Below are positions 19,265 through 29,900 of a stretch of DNA of 64,000 nucleotides, one piece after another. The stretch covers positions 4,092,001-4,156,000 of the forward strand of contig NZ_CP162023.1 of assembly GCF_041320275.1 (NCBI RefSeq), given 5' to 3'. The stretch is from Mumia sp. Pv4-285 (GTDB taxonomy: Bacteria > Actinomycetota > Actinomycetes > Propionibacteriales > Nocardioidaceae). The stretch's first letter is position 1, and each line of letters begins with the position of its first letter. A model generated the notes under the pieces. The model had not been told where the DNA came from. It ran no database searches and saw nothing but the letters and a program-made list of their open reading frames with translations. Position numbers and translations under genes: made by a program.

Positions 19265-19921
19265 TCAGGCCTCCTTGGCCTCGGGGAGATCGTCCTCGGC
19301 GGCGCTGTCGTCGCCCGACTTCTCGGCGTCGCCGGTCGAGGCGTCGGCGTCGTCGCCCTCGGAGGCGGCCTCGTCAGCAGCCTGCGCCCGGACCGCGGCC
19401 GCGGCCTCCCAGCTGAGCAGGTCGACGATCGTGGGCACGTCGGCGCCCTCCCACAGGCCCATCGCCGCGGCAGCGGGGGACTCTGAGGTCTCGCCTGCGG
19501 TGCGCAGCGACTCGACCTCGCTCGCGAGCACCTTGCGCAACGCGTCGGACTCCTCGGCCCGCGCCTCGGCGAGGCGCAGCGTGCCGTTCAGCTCGCCGAT
19601 GCGCTTCGTGGTGATCGACAGCGTCTCGTTGACCGCCTCGACGAACTGCATGTTCTCGCGGGTGCGGTCGACCGTCATGTCGCGGTAGGCCTGGGCCTGC
19701 TCAGCACGGTCCTTGTACCACTCGCGGCGAGTCGTCATGACCTCGTCCGCGACGATCCGCGCCGAGGCCGCTCCGGCGACCACCGCTGTGATCGCCGCAG
19801 CGATCAGAACGCCCTGCGAGGCCGCCACCACGGCTACGGCGACGAACACAGCAGAAGCCGCCAGCAAGAGGCTGGCGGCGAGGATGCGCGTGGAGCGCTG
19901 GCGGCGGCGAACGTTGGGCAT
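19265..19921 (-). CDS. Membrane protein with two N-terminal spans and cytoplasmic coiled coil
   Basis: Not recognised to a named family. The 218-residue protein has a basic start (NVRRRQRSTR), two closely spaced hydrophobic segments at about 13-32 and 38-58, a long charged helical region at about 65-145 likely to form a coiled coil, and an acidic, low-complexity C-terminus rich in Ala, Glu and Asp. Such proteins are common conserved hypotheticals in this part of actinobacterial genomes next to the fol genes. A TAGCGT hexamer lies 12 bases before ATG 19921. It follows DUF3180 by a 65-base gap on the same strand. A role in envelope organisation is only a guess. Confidence 0.65.
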   Translation of the reverse strand: MPNVRRRQRSTRILAASLLLAASAVFVAVAVVAASQGVLIAAAITAVVAGAASARIVADEVMTTRREWYKDRAEQAQAYRDMTVDRTRENMQFVEAVNETLSITTKRIGELNGTLRLAEARAEESDALRKVLASEVESLRTAGETSESPAAAAMGLWEGADVPTIVDLLSWEAAAAVRAQAADEAASEGDDADASTGDAEKSGDDSAAEDDLPEAKEA

Positions 19922-19986
19922 GGGCAGAACAGTACGCTACGGCTCGGCGCTCCTTCGTGACGGACACCACCTGATCCGGAGGTGCC

Positions 19987-20469
19987 TCAGGCCTTCGCCG
20001 GAGCGTCCTCGTCGTCGTCGTCCCGCGGCACCTCGCAGGCGCGTTCGAGGGCCAGCGCGGCCGCCAGCGCGAGCAGCGCGGCGATCGCCGCTGCCGCTGA
20101 TCGGACGACGCGCTCGCGGGGAAGCGAGAGCTCCGTGTCGCCGGCGAACGACAGCGCGAACCCGATGTAGTAGCCCGCGATCAGCGCGGTCACGATCGCC
20201 GACGCCTTCGCCAGCGCGAGCAGTCGCACGGCGCGTGCCGAGTGCATCGTGCGCCGCTCACGGTGCAGCGCCACGTACGTCGACCGCGCGAGGAACGCGA
20301 GGACACCGGCGAGGAACAGGAGCGTCCCTGCAGCGACCCAGGACACCGTCGGGACGACCGCGTCGCGCCACTCGAGGAACGGCCGGACCGACCGTCCGAC
20401 GGCGAGACCGACGACACCGAGGACCGCGAGCTGGGCTGCCGAAGAACGGCGCAGGGCAGGACGACCCAT
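19987..20469 (-). CDS. DUF3180 family membrane protein
   Basis: A 160-residue protein with four predicted transmembrane segments. RTMHSARAVRLLALAKASAIV followed by GYYIGFAL is the hallmark of DUF3180, an actinobacterial family almost always placed just after folK. The C-terminus is acidic (DDDDED). ATG 20469 lies 5 bases after the folK stop, making it the last gene of the fol operon. The biochemical role is unknown; the constant neighbourhood suggests a link to folate supply or the membrane protease FtsH, but this is inference. Confidence 0.8.
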   Translation of the reverse strand: MGRPALRRSSAAQLAVLGVVGLAVGRSVRPFLEWRDAVVPTVSWVAAGTLLFLAGVLAFLARSTYVALHRERRTMHSARAVRLLALAKASAIVTALIAGYYIGFALSFAGDTELSLPRERVVRSAAAAIAALLALAAALALERACEVPRDDDDEDAPAKA

Positions 20470-20474
20470 GGACG

Positions 20475-21038
20475 TCAGACGAGGATCTCGAGGTCCTCGC
20501 GCCGCGTCACACCGCTGGTGTCGACGCTCTGGGCCAGGTCGACGACGAACCCCTTGCCGGGGATCTCGCCCTCGAGGTCGAGCTCCAGCCACGGGATGAG
20601 GACGAAGGCGCGCTCGTGCGCCCGCGGGTGCGGGAGGGTCAGCCGCTCGTCGGAGGCGATGCGGTCGCCGACCACGATCAGGTCGACGTCGAGGGTGCGC
20701 GGAGCGTTGGGCTCACCACGCTCGCGTCCGAACGCGTCCTCGATGGCAAGGCAGCGATCGAGCAGCGTGTGCACGGTCAGCGTCGTGTCGATGAGGACGG
20801 CGGCGTTGAGGAAGTCGCGGGATCCAGCGGGCGCGCCCACGGGCACCGTCTCGTACACCGACGACACGGTCACGACCGTGACCTCAGGAGTGTCCGCGAG
20901 CGCGGCGACCGCGCCCTGGACGTTGTTGAGGCGCTCCCCCAGGTTGGAACCGATCGCGATCACTGCCTGCCGGATCGGGCGCATTCCCCCGGTCATCGTG
21001 TCGGCATCGGGCATGTGCGGGTTGGGCGTCTCGGTCAC
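20475..21038 (-). CDS. folK: 6-hydroxymethyl-7,8-dihydropterin pyrophosphokinase
   Basis: A 187-residue HPPK, which transfers pyrophosphate from ATP to hydroxymethyl-dihydropterin before FolP. Motifs: IAIGSNLGERL, VSSVYETVPVG, DFLNAAVLIDT, the RTLDVDLIVVGD metal/ATP segment and LPHPRAHERAFVL. GTG 21038 overlaps the folB stop (GTGA) and is preferred over internal ATGs, giving a short extra N-terminus. Confidence 0.92.
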   Translation of the reverse strand: MTETPNPHMPDADTMTGGMRPIRQAVIAIGSNLGERLNNVQGAVAALADTPEVTVVTVSSVYETVPVGAPAGSRDFLNAAVLIDTTLTVHTLLDRCLAIEDAFGRERGEPNAPRTLDVDLIVVGDRIASDERLTLPHPRAHERAFVLIPWLELDLEGEIPGKGFVVDLAQSVDTSGVTRREDLEILV

Positions 21039-21412
21039 GTACGGCTCCGCTCTATCGTCACGGCGACGTCCGAGAACGTCACCGGAATCGGTGCATGGGG
21101 CTTGTGAACCGTGACGCTCGCCCACTGCACCGGCTCGAAGCCGAAACAGATCCGGACGATCCGGAGGGCGAGCGTCTCGATCAGGTCTACGGGGTCCGAC
21201 GTGATGGCGTCCGCGACCCTCTCCGACAACGTACCGTAATGAACCGACGCGTCTAAGCCCCCAGTCTCGGCCGCAACCGTCAGGTCGAGCCCGAGGGCGA
21301 CGTCCACCACGAACGGCTGCCCTTGCTCGCGCTCGTGCGGGAGGAGGCCGTGATAGCCGTACGCCGTGATCCCTGTGACGGTGATCCGATCGAGGCCTTC
21401 GGGCACGCTCAT
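21035..21412 (-). CDS. folB: Dihydroneopterin aldolase
   Basis: A 125-residue FolB, which cleaves dihydroneopterin to hydroxymethyl-dihydropterin and glycolaldehyde. ITAYGYHGLLPHEREQGQPFVVDV with the conserved Tyr and Glu, VHYGTLSERV, IETLALRI and TVHKPHAPIP are diagnostic. Its ATG overlaps the preceding stop (ATGA) with GGAGG almost touching the start, and its own stop overlaps folK, so it sits mid-operon and is probably coupled on both sides. Confidence 0.93.
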   Translation of the reverse strand: MSVPEGLDRITVTGITAYGYHGLLPHEREQGQPFVVDVALGLDLTVAAETGGLDASVHYGTLSERVADAITSDPVDLIETLALRIVRICFGFEPVQWASVTVHKPHAPIPVTFSDVAVTIERSRT

Positions 21413-21813
21413 CCCTCCATCACCGGCCCTGAGTGGTGGGACCACAGCTTCCAGCCGGTCGCGGTCTCCACGAGGACGTCGGTCGCGGCGCCGCGGCCGC
21501 CGGCGAAGACCGTCGGCTCCTCGCCCTCGGCCTCGGAAAGGACGTTCTCCGTGCACGAGACGATCGCGATGCCACCGCGGTGCTGGACCGTCACGTCGGT
21601 GAGGATGAACTGGATGTAGCCGACGCTCGCCATCAGCATCGCGAAGGAGCGCATGATCGCCGACGTGCCCGTGATCGGGGCCGACCCGGGGTGCACGCAG
21701 ACGGTGTCGTCGCCGGGGAGCCACAGCGAGGTCATGAGGTCGAGGTCGCCGCGCTCGATCGCGTCGTAGAACGCCTCGTGGGTCCGGAGGACGCCTTTCG
21801 TCACGTCAGCCAT
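21409..21813 (-). CDS. NTF2/SnoaL-like protein between folP and folB
   Basis: A 134-residue single-domain protein of the SnoaL/NTF2-like fold: an initial helix (LRTHEAFYDAIERGDLDLMTSLW), then VCVHPGSAPITGTSAI, and beta strands ending in GWKLWSHHSGPV. The fold is used by ketosteroid isomerase-like enzymes and by non-catalytic proteins. It overlaps folP by 8 bases and folB by 4, so it is translated as part of the folate operon. Its position is seen in other actinobacteria, which suggests a supporting role in pterin metabolism, but no reaction can be assigned from sequence. Confidence 0.75.
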   Translation of the reverse strand: MADVTKGVLRTHEAFYDAIERGDLDLMTSLWLPGDDTVCVHPGSAPITGTSAIMRSFAMLMASVGYIQFILTDVTVQHRGGIAIVSCTENVLSEAEGEEPTVFAGGRGAATDVLVETATGWKLWSHHSGPVMEG

Positions 21814-22660
21814 GCCGCCACCGCTCCGCGACTCGGACGGCGTCGGCGTTGTCGGGGACCTCGTGGACCCGGATGGCCCAGGCACCGGCCGCAGCCGCCA
21901 GCGCGGTGATCGCGGCCGTCGCGGCCTCGCGGTGGAGCGGGTCGCGGAGTGACCCGTCCGACTCGGCGAGGAGCTCGCCGAGGAAACGCTTGCGGCTCGC
22001 CGCGACCAGGAGGGGGTAGCCGAGCTCGGCGAAGGCCTCGAGGTGAGCCAGGATCGACCAGTTCTGGGGTCCGCGCTTCGAGAACCCGATGCCGGGATCG
22101 ACGACGACCTGCTCAGGCCGCACACCGGCCGCCAGCGCGGCGTCGACGGAGCGCGACAGCTCGCGGACCACGTCGGGGACCAGGTCGTCGTAGCTCGTGG
22201 CGTCGGCGCCCTGCATCGCTTCGGAGTGCCCGCGCCAGTGCATGACGACGTACGGGACGCCCGCGCGCGCGGCGACGTCGAGGATGCCGGGATCGGCACG
22301 CCCGCCGGAGACGTCGTTGATGATGCGTGCGCCCGCGGCGACGGCGCGTTCGGCGACCTCCGCACGCATCGTGTCGACGGACACGACGACGCCACGCTCG
22401 GAGAGGGCACGCACGACCGGCTCGACACGGGCGAGCTCGGTCTCGGCATCGACCCGCTGGGCACCCGGGCGGGTGGACTCCCCGCCGACGTCGATGATGT
22501 CCGCACCTGACGCGACGAGGCTCAGCCCCCGGCGTACGGCGTCCTCTGGGTTGAGCCAGCGGCCACCGTCGGAGAACGAGTCGGGAGTGACGTTGACGAC
22601 GCCCATGACCTGGCACCGCCCGGCGTCCGGCAGTGCACGGACGACACGGCGCTCGAACAT
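21806..22660 (-). CDS. folP: Dihydropteroate synthase
   Basis: The 284-residue enzyme condenses hydroxymethyl-dihydropterin pyrophosphate with p-aminobenzoate and is the sulfonamide target. It has VMGVVNVTPDSFSDGG, DIIDVGGESTRPGA, ARIINDVSGG, VVMHWRGH, VVVDPGIGFSK and LLVAASRKRFLG, the pterin and pABA loops in normal order and length. The ATG overlaps the folE stop (ATGA). Confidence 0.95.
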   Translation of the reverse strand: MFERRVVRALPDAGRCQVMGVVNVTPDSFSDGGRWLNPEDAVRRGLSLVASGADIIDVGGESTRPGAQRVDAETELARVEPVVRALSERGVVVSVDTMRAEVAERAVAAGARIINDVSGGRADPGILDVAARAGVPYVVMHWRGHSEAMQGADATSYDDLVPDVVRELSRSVDAALAAGVRPEQVVVDPGIGFSKRGPQNWSILAHLEAFAELGYPLLVAASRKRFLGELLAESDGSLRDPLHREAATAAITALAAAAGAWAIRVHEVPDNADAVRVAERWRHG

Positions 22661-23259
22661 CAGCGCGCCTTGATCAGCGACATCGCCTCGGCCCGGGTCG
22701 CGGGGTCGCGGAGCTGGCCGCGCACCGCGCTGGTGATGGTCTTCGCGCCCGGCTTGCGGACTCCGCGCATCGTCATGCAGAGGTGCTCGGCCTCGAGCTG
22801 CACGATCACGCCGAGGGGCTTGAGGGTTTCGGTGAGCGCGTCGGCGATCTGGGTCGTGAGGCGCTCCTGCACCTGCGGCCGGCGGGCGTACGTGTCGACG
22901 AGCCGCGCGAGCTTGGAGAGTCCGACCACGCGACCGTTCTCAGCCGGGATGTAGCCGACGTGGGCGACACCGGTGAACGGCACCAGGTGGTGCTCGCACA
23001 TCGACCAGAGCTCGATGTCCTTCACCAGGATCAGCTCGTCGTGGTCGACCTCGAAGGTGCGCGACAGGGCGTCGGCGGGGTCTCGGCGCATGCCGGCGAA
23101 GATCTCCTCGTACGCCCGGGCCACCCGTGCCGGCGTGTCCTGGAGGCCGTCGCGCTCGGGATCCTCACCGATCGCGATCAGCAGCTCGCGGACAGCCGCC
23201 TCGGCGCGCGGGGTGTCGAACGAGGGCAGCGCGTGCCCCGACCGGTCGTACGCCGTCAC
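22660..23259 (-). CDS. folE: GTP cyclohydrolase I
   Basis: The 199-residue enzyme opens GTP to dihydroneopterin triphosphate, the first committed step of folate synthesis. The zinc Cys-His pair is in [19 protein letters not shown], the third ligand Cys in [11 protein letters not shown], and [19 protein letters not shown] and the [17 protein letters not shown] helix are canonical. GTG 23259 begins one base before the end of the ftsH stop region, so folE is transcribed with ftsH. The longer frame upstream is out-of-frame ftsH. Confidence 0.95.
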   Translation of the reverse strand: MTAYDRSGHALPSFDTPRAEAAVRELLIAIGEDPERDGLQDTPARVARAYEEIFAGMRRDPADALSRTFEVDHDELILVKDIELWSMCEHHLVPFTGVAHVGYIPAENGRVVGLSKLARLVDTYARRPQVQERLTTQIADALTETLKPLGVIVQLEAEHLCMTMRGVRKPGAKTITSAVRGQLRDPATRAEAMSLIKAR

Positions 23260-23260
23260 G

Positions 23261-25297
<2,037 letters not shown>

Positions 25298-25480
25298 GAT
25301 CCGAGGCCGCGCCTCGCTCCTCCTGCGTAGGAATGGGTACGGGAAACGACGGTACACGCCGCGCCGACACCGGCGGAGGCCGTTCCGTCCCCTGGTGCTT
25401 CAACGTCCGGCACCCCCGCCCATGTTCCCAGAATCGGCGAACTCGTACGCCAGCGGGGCTTCTCGGGTGCTGCGGCGCCT

Positions 25481-26038
25481 TCAGGAGTAGACGTGCGGGG
25501 CGAGCGTCGCGATGTCGCGGAGGTTGCGGTAGCGCTCGTCGAAGTCGAGCCCGTAGCCAACGACGAAGGCGTTCGGGATGTCGAACCCGACGTAGCGGAC
25601 GTCGACGGCCATCTTCAGCGCCTCGGGCTTGCGCAGCAGCGTGCAGATCTCGACCGACGCCGGCTTGCGCGAGCGGAGGTTCGAGGTGAGCCACGACAGG
25701 GTGAGCCCCGAGTCGATGATGTCCTCGACGATCAGCACGTGACGATCGGTGAGGTCGGCGTCGAGGTCCTTGAGGATCCGGACCACGCCCGACGAGGTCG
25801 TCCCCGACCCGTACGAGGAGACCGCCATCCAGTCCATCTCGACGTCGCGGTCGAGCGCGCGGGCGAGGTCGGCCATCACCATCACGGCGCCCTTGAGGAC
25901 GCCCACGAGAAGGAGGTCCTTGCCCTCGTAGTCCCGGGAGATGTCACCGGCGAGCTCACGGAGCCGCGCCTGGATCTCTGACTCGGGGATGTAGGTCTGG
26001 TCGAGCGCGAGGTCACCCTCGATCTGCTTCGCGTCCAC
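25481..26038 (-). CDS. hpt: Hypoxanthine-guanine phosphoribosyltransferase
   Basis: A 185-residue purine salvage enzyme that adds PRPP to hypoxanthine or guanine. The PRPP loop is [36 protein letters not shown] and [12 protein letters not shown] form the rest of the active site and the end [16 protein letters not shown] is typical. GTG 26038 gives the usual short start; the large upstream frame is antisense/shifted tilS. It lies between tilS and ftsH, an order kept in many Gram-positive genomes. Confidence 0.95.
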   Translation of the reverse strand: MDAKQIEGDLALDQTYIPESEIQARLRELAGDISRDYEGKDLLLVGVLKGAVMVMADLARALDRDVEMDWMAVSSYGSGTTSSGVVRILKDLDADLTDRHVLIVEDIIDSGLTLSWLTSNLRSRKPASVEICTLLRKPEALKMAVDVRYVGFDIPNAFVVGYGLDFDERYRNLRDIATLAPHVYS

Positions 26039-26061
26039 GGATCCAGACTGACACAGCGGGC

Positions 26062-27066
26062 CTAACGCCGCGTGCCCGCCCTGCCGAACGCGAGCACCGC
26101 GCCGTCGCGCACCGCCGTGATCCCTCCGGGGAGCGCGGGGCCTCCCTGACCGCGCCATCGCACGACGAGCCGCTCGAGGTCGGTGACGTGCGCGGCGGTG
26201 AGGTCCGTCGCGGGGCACCCCGCGGCGATCGCGGCCGCCCGGAGCACCCGGGTGCGCAGTGCGCGAGGAAGGGCCACCAGCTCGGCGACGTCGAGGGAGC
26301 CGTCGTCGCGGGCCGACTGCTCGTACGCCGCTGCGGCGAGGTCGTCGAGGAGGTCGGCGTCGTCTCGAAGGAGGTCCGCGGTACGCGCGAGGGAGGCGCC
26401 GACGCCGGGGCCCAGCGCGTCCTCGAGCCCGGGAAGGACGTCGAGGCGCACCCGCACCCGGGCGTACCGGCGGTCGAGGTTGTGCGGGTCGTCCCACCAC
26501 GACGCTCCGACGGCGCGGCAGACCTGCTCGGTGTCCGCACGCGTGAGACCGAGCAGCGGCCGGCGCCAGAGACCCGTCCGTGGAGACATCCCGGCGAGCG
26601 ATCGTGCGCCCGAGCCGCGCGCGAGTCCGAGGAGGACGGTCTCCGCCTGGTCGTCGCGGGTGTGGCCCAGGAGGACAGCGGCGCAGCCGTGCTCGTCGGC
26701 GTACGTCGCCAGCGCCGTCTGTCGTGCCGTACGTGCCGCAGCCTCCGGCCCGCCCGCCGACCCGACCTCGACGCGGACGACGTCGGCCTCCGTGCCGAGT
26801 CGGCGTACGGCGTCGGCCGCGGCCTGCGCGACCTGCGCGGACTCCGCCTGGAGCCCGTGGTCCACGACGATCGCCCGCACCCGGAGGTCGCGGCGCGTCC
26901 CGACGTACGCCGTCAGCACCGCCAGGGCGAGCGAGTCGGCGCCGCCGGAGACACCCACGACGACACCGGCGTCGGCGGGGAGGTCGAGCAGCGCGTCGGA
27001 CACGGCACGGCGGCCGCGCGACACCGCCGGGTCGGGTCGGCCGTCACCGGCAGCTGAGCCGTCCAC
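26062..27066 (-). CDS. tilS: tRNA(Ile)-lysidine synthase
   Basis: The 334-residue N-type ATP pyrophosphatase modifies the wobble cytidine of tRNA-Ile(CAU) to lysidine so that AUA is read as Ile. It has the P-loop [43 protein letters not shown], the [11 protein letters not shown] segment and the [16 protein letters not shown] helix. Length matches the shorter actinobacterial form. It begins with GTG 27066, nine bases after the preceding stop. Confidence 0.93.
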   Translation of the reverse strand: MDGSAAGDGRPDPAVSRGRRAVSDALLDLPADAGVVVGVSGGADSLALAVLTAYVGTRRDLRVRAIVVDHGLQAESAQVAQAAADAVRRLGTEADVVRVEVGSAGGPEAAARTARQTALATYADEHGCAAVLLGHTRDDQAETVLLGLARGSGARSLAGMSPRTGLWRRPLLGLTRADTEQVCRAVGASWWDDPHNLDRRYARVRVRLDVLPGLEDALGPGVGASLARTADLLRDDADLLDDLAAAAYEQSARDDGSLDVAELVALPRALRTRVLRAAAIAAGCPATDLTAAHVTDLERLVVRWRGQGGPALPGGITAVRDGAVLAFGRAGTRR

Positions 27067-27075
27067 GGTCCGCGG

Positions 27076-28158
27076 TCACCCGTGCACGCGTGCGACCCAG
27101 AGGTCGGGCTTCTCGATCTCCGCTGCTGTCGGGAGGTTCACCGGCGAGGCCCAGACCGCGCTGAAGCCTTCGCGCCCGACCTGGCGCTCGACGGTACGGA
27201 CGAACGCGGCGCCGTCACGGTACTGACGCATCTTGGCCTCGAGTCCCAGCACCTGACGGAGGAGCCGGTCGAGGACCCCTCCTCCCTTGCGCCGCTTCTC
27301 GAACTTCTTGCGGATGTGCTTGACCGACGGGATCACCGAGGGCCCCACTCCGTCCATCACGACGTCCGCGTGGCCCTCGAGCAGGGACATCACGCCGGTG
27401 ACCTTCTCGATCACCTCGCGCTGCTCGTCGTTCTGGAGCACGTCCATCAAGGACACGGACTCGCCGCGGAGGAACCGGCCGGCGGTCTTCGAGGCCTCGC
27501 TGAGCGAGCGCGACAGACCGTCGGGGTCCATGTCCGTGGCGTCGACGAGCTGGTCGATCAGGCCCTGCATGTGGTCGCGCATCCACGGCACAGCCGTGAA
27601 CTGGACCCGGTGGGTCTCCTCGTGGAGGCAGACCCACAGCCGGAAGTCGTGCGGGTCGACGTCGAGCTCGCGCTCGACGTGGACGACGTTGGGCGCGACC
27701 AGCAGGAGCCGGCCGCCGGTCGGAAGGCCGTCCCCGACCGCGGGAGCGGTGAAGAACGGGTCGAACTGGCCGAGCACCTTCGTCGACATGAACGCCAGCG
27801 CCGTCCCGAGCTCAGCGCCCGTGATCCGCGGACCGACCGAGCGGGCGAAGCGGCCTGGAGTCTCGCCTCGGCTGTGCGCAGCCTTGGCCGCCTTCTCGAG
27901 CAGGGGCGCCAGCACGACCTCGAACGACGCGAGGTTGGCGGCGATCCAGCCCGGGCGGTCCACGACGAGGACGGGGGCGCTCGCGGCGGTGGCGGACAGC
28001 CCGGTGAACTCGCGGACCGGACCCTCCGACCGCGCCGCACCCTCGCGCAGCTCGGCGACCGCCTCCGCGGCCTGCCCCGTGTCGACCTCCGGACCGGGCC
28101 GCGTCATGCGCAGGGCGGTCGCGAGCGCGAAGTCCCAGTCGATCATGCTCTCGGTCAT
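27076..28158 (-). CDS. Zinc-dependent metalloprotease-like protein (DUF2342)
   Basis: A 360-residue protein of the DUF2342 family, sometimes labelled an F420-biosynthesis-associated protein. The HEETHRVQF motif is a zincin HExxH, and VPNVV-like and EGHADVVMDGVG segments fit the family pattern with a downstream Glu ligand. It is soluble and has no signal peptide. Its placement directly before tilS is characteristic of actinobacteria. The peptidase activity and target are not established by sequence. ATG 28158 is supported by a -10 hexamer 7 bases upstream. Confidence 0.82.
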   Translation of the reverse strand: MTESMIDWDFALATALRMTRPGPEVDTGQAAEAVAELREGAARSEGPVREFTGLSATAASAPVLVVDRPGWIAANLASFEVVLAPLLEKAAKAAHSRGETPGRFARSVGPRITGAELGTALAFMSTKVLGQFDPFFTAPAVGDGLPTGGRLLLVAPNVVHVERELDVDPHDFRLWVCLHEETHRVQFTAVPWMRDHMQGLIDQLVDATDMDPDGLSRSLSEASKTAGRFLRGESVSLMDVLQNDEQREVIEKVTGVMSLLEGHADVVMDGVGPSVIPSVKHIRKKFEKRRKGGGVLDRLLRQVLGLEAKMRQYRDGAAFVRTVERQVGREGFSAVWASPVNLPTAAEIEKPDLWVARVHG

Positions 28159-28165
28159 GTCGACG

Positions 28166-28171
28166 AGCCTA
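28166..28171 (-). promoter_or_regulatory. -10 hexamer TAGGCT for leaderless DUF2342 gene
   Basis: Minus-strand TAGGCT ends 7 bases before ATG 28158; this probably starts the transcript reading into tilS and hpt. Confidence 0.5.
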
Positions 28172-28274
28172 CGTGGCCTGCCCTCGCGATCGGACGCACC
28201 GCGGGTCGCGTGGTGTGATGCACATAACACGGTTGTTCAGACGCATGACGAGGCCGACCCCAGGGAGTGACGTC

Positions 28275-29888
28275 ATGAGCACGGTCGATCGAGATCCACG
28301 GCCGACCCCCACCGATGTCGACAAGGCGTTCCTCGGGACCGCCACGTACCGAAGTCTCGGCGAGCAGAAGCTGTCTCCTCACGAGGAGCGCTTCGAGAAG
28401 GCGAGACGCACGTCGGGTCTCGTCCTCGCACCGCTCGCGACGATCGTGATGCTGCTGATCCCGTTCGACCTGCCCGACCAGCAGCACAAGCTCGCAGCGG
28501 TCCTCGTCGGCGTCGTGATCCTGTGGATCACCGAGGCCGTCCCGATCCCGATCGGCGGCTTTCTCGGCATCGCCGCGATCGTGCTGATGGGGGTGGTCCC
28601 CGCCGACGACGCACTCGCCCCGTTCGGGTCGTCCACCGTCTTCACGTTCATCGGCGCGTTCATCCTCGCGCAGGCGATGCTGAAGCACGGCGTCGCGAAG
28701 CGGTTCGCCATGTTCGTGCTCAACCTCCCGGGTGTCGGCAAGTCCACGGCCCGCGTGATCATCGCGTTCGGCGCGATCACGGCGCTCCTCTCGGCGTTCG
28801 TCTCCAACACCGCCACCGTCGCCATGCTCCTCCCGACCGCGATCGGCATCCTCACGGTGATCGCGAAGCTCATGCAGTCGCAGGGCATCGTCGAGGAGGA
28901 CTTCGACCCCCTCCGCCTCCGTGTCGGGGCAGCGCTGATGCTCATGCTCGCGTACGGCGCCAGCGTCGGCGGCCTGCTCACGCCCGTGGGGTCGCCTCCG
29001 AACCTCATCGGCCGCGGCCTGATCGAGGAGGCGACCGGCGAGACCATCCCCTTCCTCGACTGGGTGCTGCTCGCGCTCCCGATCTGCGCCGCGATGTTCG
29101 TCGCGCTCGCTGTCGTCCTTCTCCTCGTCAACCGTCCGGAGATCAAGAAGCTGGAGGGTGTCGAGGAGTGGGTCGACGCCGAGAAGGCCGAGCTCGGACC
29201 GCTGTCACGCGCCGAGAAGAACACGCTGTTCGCGTTCACGGTGACCGTCACCCTGTGGATCCTCCCCGGCATCGTCGCCCTCGTCTCCGGTGCCGAGTCG
29301 AGCACCTACGAGTCCGTGTCCGGCCGGCTGGACGAGGGCGTCGTCGCAGTCCTCGGCGCCTCGCTGCTCTTCCTGTTGCCGACGAACTGGGACAAGCGCG
29401 AGTTCACCCTCCGCTGGAGCGACGCCGCGAAGATCGACTGGGGCACGATCGTCCTCTTCGGCACCGGCATCATCTTCGGCTCGCTGCTCGCCTCGACGGG
29501 GCTCGCCGAGACCATCGGCAACGGCGCCTACAACTGGCTCGGCCTGACCAGCACGCTGCTCCTCACCGCGTTCGCGGTGGTGCTGGCGATCGCGGTGTCG
29601 GAGACGACGAGCAACACCGCTTCGGCTGCGGTGGTGGTCCCGATCATCATCCCGATCGCGATGGCCGCCGACGTGAACCCGTTCGTCCCCGCCCTCGCGG
29701 CGACGTTCGCGGCGTCGTTCGGCTTCATGCTGCCGGTGTCGACTCCGCAGAACGCGATCGTCTACGGCTCCGGCGTCGTCCCGATCACCCGCATGATCCG
29801 CTCGGGCATCTCCTTCGACGTCCTCGGCGCGATCCTGATCCTCATCCTGCTGCCCGTGATGGTGTCGGTGCTCGGACTGGGCGGCTAG
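28275..29888 (+). CDS. DASS-family (SLC13) sodium/dicarboxylate symporter
   Basis: The 537-residue integral membrane protein has about 11-12 hydrophobic segments after a 55-residue cytoplasmic N-terminus. The two family signature motifs are visible: SNTATVAMLLPTAIGI with the first Na+/substrate SNT, and its repeat SETTSNTASAAVVVPI, plus ASVGGLLTPVGSPPN and LPVSTPQNAIVYGSG at the paired re-entrant loops. It would import succinate, malate or a related carboxylate with sodium ions. ATG 28275 has AGGGAG 7 bases upstream. It is convergent with the PBP4-type gene, 12 bases away. Confidence 0.9.
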   Translation: MSTVDRDPRPTPTDVDKAFLGTATYRSLGEQKLSPHEERFEKARRTSGLVLAPLATIVMLLIPFDLPDQQHKLAAVLVGVVILWITEAVPIPIGGFLGIAAIVLMGVVPADDALAPFGSSTVFTFIGAFILAQAMLKHGVAKRFAMFVLNLPGVGKSTARVIIAFGAITALLSAFVSNTATVAMLLPTAIGILTVIAKLMQSQGIVEEDFDPLRLRVGAALMLMLAYGASVGGLLTPVGSPPNLIGRGLIEEATGETIPFLDWVLLALPICAAMFVALAVVLLLVNRPEIKKLEGVEEWVDAEKAELGPLSRAEKNTLFAFTVTVTLWILPGIVALVSGAESSTYESVSGRLDEGVVAVLGASLLFLLPTNWDKREFTLRWSDAAKIDWGTIVLFGTGIIFGSLLASTGLAETIGNGAYNWLGLTSTLLLTAFAVVLAIAVSETTSNTASAAVVVPIIIPIAMAADVNPFVPALAATFAASFGFMLPVSTPQNAIVYGSGVVPITRMIRSGISFDVLGAILILILLPVMVSVLGLGG

Positions 29889-29900
29889 CGCCGGTCGACC